In this document: positions 1-5,678 of the stretch, one piece after another
Position numbering within the stretch: position 1 is the first letter of the stretch
Layout of the letters: each line of letters starts with the position of its first letter
Assembly: GCA_003661125.1 (NCBI GenBank)
Contig: QMVO01000041.1
Span: forward strand, 1 to 10,251
From: Methanosarcinales archaeon
GTDB taxonomy: Archaea; Halobacteriota; Syntropharchaeia; Alkanophagales; Methanospirareceae
DNA: 10,251 nt
Direction: 5' to 3'
The notes under the pieces: generated by a model
The model's database searches: none
Seen by the model: the letters and a program-made list of their open reading frames with translations, nothing else
Told to the model about the DNA's origin: nothing
Made by a program: the position numbers and the translations under genes

Positions 1-48
1 ACCACGTAGTGCAGTAGAATATTGATTATCGGTGTATGACTGGATAGT

Positions 49-981
49 ATGTCTGACTTGGGGATAACTCTGGGGAGTAGTATATCTTCAGTGCATTACC
101 AATCAATTTGGAGAGGATACGAAGAAAAGGTTATCTGGGAAAGCAGCAACGAAGACCTTATCCACAATCCCCCGCTTGGCGGTAATGAAACCGTGGGGAT
201 GCTGAATTACATGCAAGACTTGAAGGTAACAGATGGAACAACAAAGTTCGTGAAAGACATGGATGTAGATACCGGAGCTACGCCGAATCTCAACGTGATG
301 AAAAGCATGGGATATTCTCAGGGTGCGACAATAGGTTCGTTAAGCCATGATGAGGGAGTGAGCATGGGTCTCGTCTCTAATTGTACCGCAACAAGTGGTG
401 TGATACTATGCCCATTCGCGGCTGCTGCAGTGGCTATACTTCCTACAAGCTGTGAGGACGTGAAGGCATCGAGTAGTATGGTTGTGACTGAGGTACTGGC
501 TACGACAATAACGAAAGTAGAGATGAGTGAAGCTCCTGTAAGCTTGCACTATGCAGTTACCGCAACAGGCTCAGGAGGAGCAGGAACTAAAGATCATGGT
601 AGCATTGTTGCGGAGTTTAGCGTGTATACCGAAGAAGGTAGTGATGATTGTTGGGTACCAGGGTCACCAGGAACAGGAGAGTGCACAGGAACAGTAGAGT
701 GTTCGCACATTACTAACCAAGCTGACTGCGAGCACTGCGGATGTCATTGGGTACCAGATAAAAATGGAGGACATTGCGTAGGATCGGGCACAGACTGTTC
801 ACAATTTACTGATCCTACTGACTGTGAGCGTTGCGGTTGCGGATGGACAAGGACACCGGGTACAGAAGGACATTGCACATATCCGCTCGGTTCCAAACTG
901 ACGCATTACGAGAAGAGCACTGCGAACGGCTTCTGGGAGTTCAGCAAGGAAATGGATTACACGTCAATCATTAAGCCATAA
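49..981 (+). CDS. Hypothetical surface-type protein with two tandem Cys-rich modules
   Basis: I do not recognise this protein by name; no function is assigned. Its 310 residues are rich in Gly, Ser, Thr and Val, as in extracellular beta-rich proteins. Residues 201-276 hold 12 cysteines. Two modules, residues 218-243 and 250-276, follow Cys-x8-Cys-x2-Cys-x-Cys-x10/11-Cys around the core DCExCGCxW. They probably form disulfide-bonded knuckles. C112, C121 and C135 lie in a separate Ala-rich segment. The tail (residues 285-304, HYEKST through FSKEM) resembles the last strands of a beta domain. There is no signal peptide or membrane anchor at this start and no Shine-Dalgarno sequence before ATG 49. 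In-frame stops lie at 7-9 and 37-39, and the other two frames are also closed near the edge. The protein may therefore be 5'-truncated, or its true start was lost. A hairpin and T-run follow at 1019-1054. That it is translated is plausible; its localisation is inference. Confidence 0.6.
   Translation: MSDLGITLGSSISSVHYQSIWRGYEEKVIWESSNEDLIHNPPLGGNETVGMLNYMQDLKVTDGTTKFVKDMDVDTGATPNLNVMKSMGYSQGATIGSLSHDEGVSMGLVSNCTATSGVILCPFAAAAVAILPTSCEDVKASSSMVVTEVLATTITKVEMSEAPVSLHYAVTATGSGGAGTKDHGSIVAEFSVYTEEGSDDCWVPGSPGTGECTGTVECSHITNQADCEHCGCHWVPDKNGGHCVGSGTDCSQFTDPTDCERCGCGWTRTPGTEGHCTYPLGSKLTHYEKSTANGFWEFSKEMDYTSIIKP
700..876 (+). repeat. Two tandem Cys-rich protein modules inside the first CDS
   Basis: Module 1 spans 700-777 and module 2 spans 796-876. 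Both encode Cys-x8-Cys-x2-Cys-x-Cys-x10/11-Cys with a shared Asp-Cys-Glu-x-Cys-Gly-Cys-x-Trp core and a His-Cys end. The nucleotide copies have diverged clearly, so the duplication is not recent or the modules are under protein-level selection. Similar short disulfide repeats occur in archaeal and bacterial surface proteins. No binding partner can be named. Confidence 0.7.
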
Positions 982-1018
982 GCTGGCTACTACTGCGAGG
1001 AAAGAAGAAAAATAGTAA

Positions 1019-1054
1019 GGGAGGATATATATTTTCCTCCTCCGTTTTTATTTA
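1019..1054 (+). terminator. Hairpin plus T-run after the Cys-rich gene
   Basis: GGAGGA at 1020-1025 pairs with TCCTCC at 1035-1040 around an AT-only loop. A run of five T and further T-rich sequence follow at 1045-1052. It lies about 40 bases after the stop of the upstream gene, where a terminator would be expected. The T-rich part may also contribute to the promoter of the next gene. Confidence 0.5.
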
Positions 1055-1078
1055 CAAAAGAAAGAATATAAAGAAAAG

Positions 1079-1483
1079 GTGTTAAGCTTGAGAACGGCGA
1101 TACTAAAACGAAATAGTGGATTAGGAGTGGTGATATTAGTGTTAGCTCTCCTTATTCTCATGTCCTCTCATTCGCTCACAGAGGCGGAGATAGGCTATAA
1201 GGAGGTGATCACTGTGGATAACACGACCTGGAGCATAGAGCGATCAACGATCCCCGGCACATTAGAGATTGAAGGAGACGTGAATGTAACAGGTACAGTG
1301 ATCATGGATTCCTCTTTTAACAATTTCGCAGGGCTTAGTGCAGATGAGAGGACTCTCGCTTTACCTGGTAGAATGACCACATCAGAGAAGTCCTTGATAG
1401 TGAGTAAAGGAGGTCCCGTGATAATCACGCGAAAGGTAGAAGGCAAGAACGAGAGCGCAAATATTACTATTAGTGAAGCCTGA
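1079..1483 (+). CDS. Secreted hypothetical protein, N-terminal part ended by an in-frame TGA
   Basis: I do not recognise a named family. The N-terminus is a textbook export signal: basic residues (R5, K9, R10), a hydrophobic core (GVVILVLALLILM), then a Ser/Thr-rich stretch to about A36, giving likely cleavage before EIGY. The mature part is beta-strand-like (alternating Val/Ile/Thr, Asn-x-Thr/Ser sites) and ends at TGA 1481-1483 after residue 134. The same frame stays open for another 140 codons, so this is probably the front half of one gene of about 275 codons. GTG 1079 gives the longest protein. TTG 1088 is a good alternative because AAAGGTG at 1075-1081 sits 6 bases ahead as a Shine-Dalgarno sequence, and the signal peptide is intact from either start. 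A secreted 98-residue fragment could be functional, but truncation is the simpler reading. Confidence 0.6.
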   Translation: MLSLRTAILKRNSGLGVVILVLALLILMSSHSLTEAEIGYKEVITVDNTTWSIERSTIPGTLEIEGDVNVTGTVIMDSSFNNFAGLSADERTLALPGRMTTSEKSLIVSKGGPVIITRKVEGKNESANITISEA

Positions 1484-1906
1484 CCTACCCTTCTCTCTAC
1501 TTCCAAAACCATCGGATATTTAGGCACTCAAATAAGCACGGAGGAAAGATACGAAAACAACGGAGAGGTTATCAGCACGTCCTTTGTTGCAAAGGAGCTC
1601 GCTAAGGCTTCCAGATACGATGCCAATATTCTGGGAATGAAGGTATCAGCCGAAGTCCAGCCGGGATATGTGAAAGAGACAGTAGCTCTAAACAAATCAA
1701 CCCATTACAAGTTGTTCTCTGTTTGCATTGCCGGAAAAGCTTATGTAGGATATAAATCAGGAGAGGGAAGTACAAAGGCAAGATCATCCGAGTACTATTT
1801 TGGCACTTCCAAGATTGAGAAGTCAATAAAAGCAGAGACGGAAGTTCCTCCTGCTCCTACTCCTGCTCCTCCTACTCCTACTCCCTCTCTATGCACGTTT
1901 CCATAA
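1484..1906 (+). pseudogene. In-frame C-terminal half of the TGA-interrupted secreted protein
   Basis: After the TGA the frame of the preceding gene continues for 140 codons to TAA 1904-1906. From 1484 to 1636 it contains no ATG, GTG or TTG in frame, so those 51 codons could only be translated by read-through. An ATG at 1637 could start an 89-residue product, but it has no Shine-Dalgarno sequence and no signal peptide, which makes no sense for a surface domain. The encoded segment looks like a beta domain (HYKLFSVCIAGKAYVGYK and a following YYFGTS pattern). It ends in a Pro/Ala/Thr tail of the kind that links archaeal surface proteins to a C-terminal anchor, yet no anchor helix follows; the last residues are SLCTFP. 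Decay by point mutation, read-through or a sequencing error all remain possible. Confidence 0.55.
1847..1885 (+). repeat. CCTGCT/CCTACT hexamer repeat encoding a Pro-Ala-Thr linker
   Basis: Alternating CCT GCT and CCT ACT codons encode PPAPTPAPPTPTP. Such low-complexity linkers are common before membrane or S-layer anchors of archaeal surface proteins and are prone to slippage. Here the gene stops seven codons later without an anchor. Confidence 0.7.
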
Positions 1907-1920
1907 GATATTAAATAAAT

Positions 1921-1947
1921 AATTCCAACAGTAGAGTTATTGGAATT
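1921..1947. terminator. Perfect 8-bp inverted repeat between converging transcripts
   Basis: AATTCCAA at 1921-1928 pairs exactly with TTGGAATT at 1940-1947 around an 11-base loop, with AT-rich sequence on both sides. It lies between the end of the plus-strand secreted-protein gene (1906) and the 3' end of the minus-strand SRP RNA (about 1974), so it could end either transcript. The stem is AT-rich and has no strong T-run, so the call is tentative. Confidence 0.35.
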
Positions 1948-1973
1948 TGTTTGAGATTTGGTGCTTAATTTCA

Positions 1974-2292
1974 ATGTGCGGGCGCGCTCTCGGTCGACAC
2001 TTTCGCTACCAGCCAGACCCCCAAAGTCTTCCTCCGCACCGCAACCCTGCGAGCGCCAACCGTCCACGGTGGGTCCGCTCCCTTCCGGGCCTAAACCAGT
2101 ACCCATGGTAAAGGCACGGCAACAAACCCTCCGGTTTGCCACCATACCACCGTCAACCCCGTAGGACGATGCTTCTTCGTTGGACTTCGAGCTGAAACTG
2201 ACAGCTACGGCGCCTTCTTCGAGCTTCGCCTCTCGCATATCGACGATTTCGAGTTGCAGAGGACGCCTGACCCTCCAGGCTAGCCCGCACAA
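1974..2292 (-). ncRNA. ffs: Archaeal signal recognition particle (7S) RNA
   Basis: This is the RNA scaffold of the signal recognition particle, which with SRP19 and SRP54 delivers ribosomes making exported proteins to the membrane. The island is far richer in GC than its flanks. On the minus strand the 5' end GTGCGGGC (2290-2283) pairs perfectly with GCCCGCAC (1983-1976), forming helix 1. The Alu-domain start resembles the conserved archaeal sequence, including GGGCTAG (2286-2280) and a downstream TCGATATGC. Helix 6 has arms GGCAAACC and GGTTTG...CC closing a GGAG loop (2132-2129), the SRP19-type tetraloop. Helix 8 shows AGGCCCGGAAGGGAGC (2092-2077) with its GGAA loop, the SRP54-binding signature. 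The length of about 317 bases is normal for archaea. Ends are inferred from helix 1 and may be off by a few bases. A TATA box lies 25 bases upstream. The gene follows coaD in the same direction but has its own promoter. Confidence 0.93.
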
Positions 2293-2310
2293 ATGAATAT
2301 ATATGTTGAA

Positions 2311-2326
2311 TATAAATAAATTTTCA
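2311..2326 (-). promoter_or_regulatory. TATA box and BRE of the SRP RNA
   Basis: On the minus strand TTTATTTATA (2320-2311) is preceded by TGAAAA (2326-2321), a plausible purine-rich BRE. The TATA centre is about 25 bases before the inferred first base of the SRP RNA at about 2290, which is the standard archaeal spacing. No protein start lies in this interval, so the promoter serves the RNA. Confidence 0.7.
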
Positions 2327-2344
2327 ATTCAATTCAATTTCAAT
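2325..2344. repeat. Short CAATT tandem repeat upstream of the SRP promoter
   Basis: Four near-identical units (CAATT, CAATT, CAATTT, CAAT) lie directly upstream of the SRP RNA promoter on the minus strand and just after the coaD stop. This may be simple AT-rich slippage sequence. No binding protein is known to me. Confidence 0.45.
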
Positions 2345-2350
2345 AGAAAA

Positions 2351-2806
2351 TTAAACAAGTAAGGACCCATGTTCATCTATCTCGCCCGCTTTTATCCTTG
2401 TTGACGAGATTGTTTTGCCATCGGCTGCTTTTGCATGTTCTACTTTTACTATCTTTATTTGCTTCTTTCCTCGCTCTTTTCTGAGCCTGTTTATCTCCAC
2501 CGCCACTTCATACGTCTCCGGCGATATGACAATATAATCAAAATCCTCATCCAGAGTAACGCCGTATCTGTCGTTTAATTCTACCGTTCTTATCTTCACT
2601 CCATATTCTTTATACATGTATTGAGAGAGGTTCGCTGCTCTTGCATTATAAGGAAGAACCTCTCTGTTCTTATTCGCTCGTGCCATTTTATCTGATGTCA
2701 CACCTATGACGATTTCGTCGCCCCCGCTCAGCTCGTACACCTTTTTCAATAACTTCTTATGCCCATCGTGCAGTGGGTCAAAGGTCCCACCTATCGCTAC
2801 TTTCAT
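2351..2806 (-). CDS. coaD: Phosphopantetheine adenylyltransferase, archaeal type
   Basis: The enzyme transfers AMP from ATP to 4'-phosphopantetheine, giving dephospho-CoA, the penultimate step of coenzyme A synthesis in the cytoplasm. The 151-residue protein is a single nucleotidyltransferase Rossmann domain. The N-terminal GGTFDPLHDGH (residues 6-16) contains the HxGH nucleotide-binding motif, and ISSTRI (133-138) is the C-terminal ATP-binding signature. Overall form and length fit the archaeal family, which is distinct from bacterial CoaD. The start is firm because the first strand MKVAIGGTFD leaves no room for a later one. There is no Shine-Dalgarno sequence before the ATG. The gene begins 36 bases after ubiA ends on the same strand, so co-transcription is likely. 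The cysteine-free loop regions show nothing odd. Confidence 0.92.
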   Translation of the reverse strand: MKVAIGGTFDPLHDGHKKLLKKVYELSGGDEIVIGVTSDKMARANKNREVLPYNARAANLSQYMYKEYGVKIRTVELNDRYGVTLDEDFDYIVISPETYEVAVEINRLRKERGKKQIKIVKVEHAKAADGKTISSTRIKAGEIDEHGSLLV

Positions 2807-2842
2807 TGTTTAATTTAATATCATTTTATGTGCTTATGTCGT

Positions 2843-3736
2843 TTAAACTAAAGCACCACTAATAAATGCAATTAGCCCCATAGCCAGTGCTATTAACGTC
2901 TCTTTCCTCATATAGTTATAATTTATATCCACACCTTTTCGCAATCCAAAACATGTATGCACAAACAACGCATCGGCAGCCATGACCGGGAGGATATATG
3001 CGGGATTAAAGAAATAAGGGGTATTGACCAGGAAGAAAGGAACCACACTCAGTATAACTGCGAGTGAATAAGAAAATATTGTAACGTTCCTGGCTTTCTT
3101 CATTCCATATACCCTTGCAATACTCCTTACGTTCCTTACCTCATCTCCTTTTGCATCTGCTATGTCCTTCATCACCTCTCTTCCGAGACCCGCAAAGAAC
3201 GCAATGGCGGAAAGAATAAGAATTGGGAGCACCACTTCTATTCTATCGGGCTCGGTGATTAACCCGCCATAGATAAACGGTATCGCCATCGTACCCGCGA
3301 TATAAAAGTTACTCACTGCGAGGAATTCCTTTATTTTTATATCGTAAAGAACACCAAAAGTAGCTAATATAAATGCTATGAGGAAGAATATAGGGTTTTT
3401 CAGGATTATGGAAAGGAAGATAGCAAATACAATGCCGATTGTGGTGGCGAGGCAGGCAATCAGCACTGCATCTTCTTCTCTTATTTCACCTCTCACCAAA
3501 GGTCTATCCATCCGCTGGTTTGCAATGTCCGATTCCAGGTCACAATAATCGTTTAGCGCAAAAGTGCCTGCCTGGATAAAAAAAGCTGTTAAGAATCCTA
3601 AAATCGCGGGTTCGTAAGAACTCCCTCCTGCTATGACTATCCCTATTATCACCCCACAACCATACATCAACCCATGCTCTAATCTCGTTAATTCACGGAT
3701 GGTTTTTAGTTTTTTTATCAACCACAGATTTTTCAT
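2843..3736 (-). CDS. UbiA-family prenyltransferase, probable digeranylgeranylglyceryl phosphate synthase
   Basis: This is an integral membrane prenyltransferase. The best fit is the enzyme that adds the second geranylgeranyl chain to geranylgeranylglyceryl phosphate, making the archaeal ether-lipid core. The 297 residues form about eight or nine hydrophobic helices. The first Asp-rich motif NDYCDLESD (62-70) is followed by QRMDRPLVRGEI, very like the archaeal lipid enzymes. The second, REVMKDIADAKGDE (186-199), has the KDIxD Mg-prenyl-diphosphate site. A quinone or heme prenyltransferase is possible because the superfamily is broad, but no such pathway genes are nearby. A minus-strand TATA-like CTTTTTATC lies about 29 bases before the ATG, pointing to a leaderless or nearly leaderless transcript that probably continues into coaD. 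It is divergent from mutL. Confidence 0.85.
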   Translation of the reverse strand: MKNLWLIKKLKTIRELTRLEHGLMYGCGVIIGIVIAGGSSYEPAILGFLTAFFIQAGTFALNDYCDLESDIANQRMDRPLVRGEIREEDAVLIACLATTIGIVFAIFLSIILKNPIFFLIAFILATFGVLYDIKIKEFLAVSNFYIAGTMAIPFIYGGLITEPDRIEVVLPILILSAIAFFAGLGREVMKDIADAKGDEVRNVRSIARVYGMKKARNVTIFSYSLAVILSVVPFFLVNTPYFFNPAYILPVMAADALFVHTCFGLRKGVDINYNYMRKETLIALAMGLIAFISGALV

Positions 3737-3760
3737 TTGCAGCTATTTAATGACAATACC

Positions 3761-3770
3761 GATAAAAAGT
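3761..3770 (-). promoter_or_regulatory. TATA box of ubiA
   Basis: ACTTTTTATC on the minus strand lies about 29 bases before the ubiA ATG at 3736, and no Shine-Dalgarno sequence sits in between. This spacing would start the transcript within a few bases of the start codon. The surroundings are generally AT-rich, which lowers certainty. Confidence 0.45.
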
Positions 3771-3798
3771 TTTTCTTTTAGCACAAACCTTTTCTTAT

Positions 3799-3840
3799 GT
3801 GGGGCTCTGCCCCACGACCCCGCAAGCCCTGTAAAGGCTT
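3799..3840. repeat. GC-rich double-hairpin intergenic element
   Basis: GTGGGGC (3799-3805) and GCCCCAC (3809-3815) form a perfect 7-bp stem with a TCT loop. AAGCC (3824-3828) and GGCTT (3836-3840) form a second short stem. The element is strikingly GC-rich within an AT-rich intergenic region between divergent genes. From memory, hairpins with a GGGGCTCTGCCCC core recur as dispersed intergenic repeats in several prokaryotes. Only one copy is visible here, so its repetitive nature is inferred. Confidence 0.6.
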
Positions 3841-3844
3841 AAAG

Positions 3845-3897
3845 AAAAGTTTTACCAAAAGAATAACAAAAGTAAAACTTTTTTCTAAAAAGTTTTA
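3845..3897 (+). promoter_or_regulatory. Two mutually exclusive stems ending at the mutL start codon
   Basis: Stem A pairs AAAAGTTTTAC (3845-3855) with GTAAAACTTTT (3872-3882), 11 perfect pairs. Stem B pairs TAAAACTTTTT (3873-3883) with AAAAAGTTTTA (3887-3897) around TCT, also 11 pairs. The two share one arm, so only one can form. The last base of stem B is the A of the mutL ATG. The layout resembles a leader in which folding decides access to the start codon. It could equally be a repeat relic, or DNA-level palindromes if the transcript is leaderless. No clear TATA box for mutL was found. Confidence 0.5.
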
Positions 3898-5657
3898 TGA
3901 GGAGCATATTTGTTTTAGAGGAGCAGACGATAGGAAAAATAGCCGCCGGTGAGGTTGTGGACAGACCGGCATCGGTGGTTAAGGAGCTGATAGAGAATTC
4001 CATAGACGCAGGGAGCAGACACGTGGTTGTGGAAGTAGGCAACGGCGGAATGGATTACATCAAGGTAACAGATGATGGATGTGGTATAAGCGAAGAAGAT
4101 GTAGAAGCAGCATTTGAGAAGCATGCAACGAGCAAAATAACAAGCATAGAAGATTTGGCGTCTTTACAAACTCTTGGATTCCGTGGTGAGGCATTACCAA
4201 GCATAGCAGCAGTGTCAAGGGTCGAGCTCAGCACAAGACACAGGAGCGAAGATTTCGGTACTTATCAGAAAGTAGAGGGTGGTGTGATAAAAGAAAGAAG
4301 AAGGATAACCAGAGCAAATGGTACTACCATAGAAGTCAAAAACCTGTTTTACAATCTCCCTGCAAGAATAGGCACCATAAAATCGCAATCCACTGAACTG
4401 CGGCATATAATGGAGAGGGTAATAAATTATGCCGTAATCTATCCAGAGGTAAAATTTGAACTCTATCATGACGGAAAGGAGAAGCCCATTATAAGTACCT
4501 TAGGCAATGGGAAAATGTTAGATGCTATCGTTAATGCATATGGGAGCGGCATTGCTAAAGAACTCATCGAGCTAAAAGAGCTGGATTCACCAGCTTCTTC
4601 TCCTCTTGTTGACCTCCACCTTAGTGGCTATATTTCCAAGCCTGCCGTGGCTTATGGCACAAAAAAGCATCTGTTCACATATGTAAACAGGCGGTTTGTG
4701 AGGTGCGAGATCATGGACAAGGCGATAAAGAGAGGTTATATGTCTTTGTTACCAAAGCACGCTTATCCTTTTGCGGTTGTTTCTCTCTACATCGAGCCAA
4801 GCGAAATAAATGTGAATATACACCCAAAGAAGCACGAGATAAGCTTTTACCACCAGAATGAAGTTTTTCATGCGATTGTCGAATCTGTTTCCAGGACGTT
4901 ACGTTATGCAGATTTGATTCCTGAGATCATTGAGAAAGAAAAAGGCAAAGCCGGGGTTGGATCTGAATCCGGGGGTTTCTTCGGAGTTCCTAGTGTGGAG
5001 AGAAAAGCAGCAATAAAAGCAGTGCAAACTTCTTTTCAAGCAGATATGACAGAGATAGGCGAAAGGGAGGAAGGAGGTAGTTTAGACATACGCGCTGCCC
5101 CTCTCTATCAAGTTCTTGATAGCTATCTCATAGCACAGAGTGAAGCGGAGGATATGATTATGATAGACCAGCATGCCGCCGCTGAACGAATAAACTATGA
5201 GCGTTTGATCGAGAAATATGGGCAGCGAATAGACAAGCAAACTCTTTTAAGACCTTACGTCCCTAAACTCAGTCCGCATCAGCTCTATTTACTCCGTGAG
5301 AATGAAGAAGCGATTAGATCCATGGGATTTGATATAGAACCATTTGGCGAAGACAGTTATATTATACGAGCAATACCGGTAGTTTTCTATCGCCTGATAG
5401 GCGAAGAGGAGATAATGGGGGTAATAGAGGATTTAGTCGAGGAGAGCGATAAAAGGGAGGATAAGATAAGGCTTTTGTTCGCCACTGCGGCTTGCAAAGC
5501 GAGTATAAAGGCAGGAGAAAAGTTATCTTATGAGAGTATGCGAGAGATAATAGAGGGATTAAGAAGCGCGAAGATGCCCTACACGTGTCCACATGGAAGA
5601 CCAACGATGATTAGGTTAACAAAGAATGAAATAGAAAAGAGGTTTAAGAGGAGGTAA
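3897..5657 (+). CDS. mutL: DNA mismatch repair protein MutL with ATPase and endonuclease domains
   Basis: MutL links MutS mismatch recognition to strand removal; MutL proteins of this type nick DNA themselves. The GHKL ATPase domain fills residues 1 to about 335: ELIENSIDAG (30-39), DDGCGI (59-64), GFRGEAL (94-100) and the transducer motif NIHPKKHEI (308-316). A short low-complexity linker (about 345-395) follows. The C-terminal dimerisation/endonuclease domain has DQHAAAERINYE (424-435, the metal-binding DQHAx2Ex4E), ACKASIKAG (532-540), CPHGRP (564-569) and a terminal FKR. At 586 residues it is a normal length. ATG 3897 places 13 residues before KIAAGEV, as in other archaeal MutL proteins as I recall them. 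GAGGAG lies just after the ATG rather than before it, so there is no upstream Shine-Dalgarno sequence. No mutS is in view. It converges on pdxS with 21 bases between stops. Confidence 0.97.
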   Translation: MRSIFVLEEQTIGKIAAGEVVDRPASVVKELIENSIDAGSRHVVVEVGNGGMDYIKVTDDGCGISEEDVEAAFEKHATSKITSIEDLASLQTLGFRGEALPSIAAVSRVELSTRHRSEDFGTYQKVEGGVIKERRRITRANGTTIEVKNLFYNLPARIGTIKSQSTELRHIMERVINYAVIYPEVKFELYHDGKEKPIISTLGNGKMLDAIVNAYGSGIAKELIELKELDSPASSPLVDLHLSGYISKPAVAYGTKKHLFTYVNRRFVRCEIMDKAIKRGYMSLLPKHAYPFAVVSLYIEPSEINVNIHPKKHEISFYHQNEVFHAIVESVSRTLRYADLIPEIIEKEKGKAGVGSESGGFFGVPSVERKAAIKAVQTSFQADMTEIGEREEGGSLDIRAAPLYQVLDSYLIAQSEAEDMIMIDQHAAAERINYERLIEKYGQRIDKQTLLRPYVPKLSPHQLYLLRENEEAIRSMGFDIEPFGEDSYIIRAIPVVFYRLIGEEEIMGVIEDLVEESDKREDKIRLLFATAACKASIKAGEKLSYESMREIIEGLRSAKMPYTCPHGRPTMIRLTKNEIEKRFKRR

Positions 5658-5678
5658 TTAGATTATATTATATAGGTA

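Noticed and set aside
1481..1483. TGA as a selenocysteine codon
   Set aside because: The protein is a surface-type beta protein without redox features. The only nearby hairpin (1921-1947) does not resemble an archaeal SECIS, and no selenoprotein machinery is in view.
1958..2164. Plus-strand open frame of 68 codons
   Set aside because: It is the antisense of the SRP RNA; its Pro/Ser-rich content only reflects local GC richness.
1795..2292. Minus-strand open frame of 165 codons
   Set aside because: It overlaps the SRP RNA on the same strand and then runs antisense to the secreted-protein gene. The translation is low-complexity Gly/Arg/Ser with no domain.
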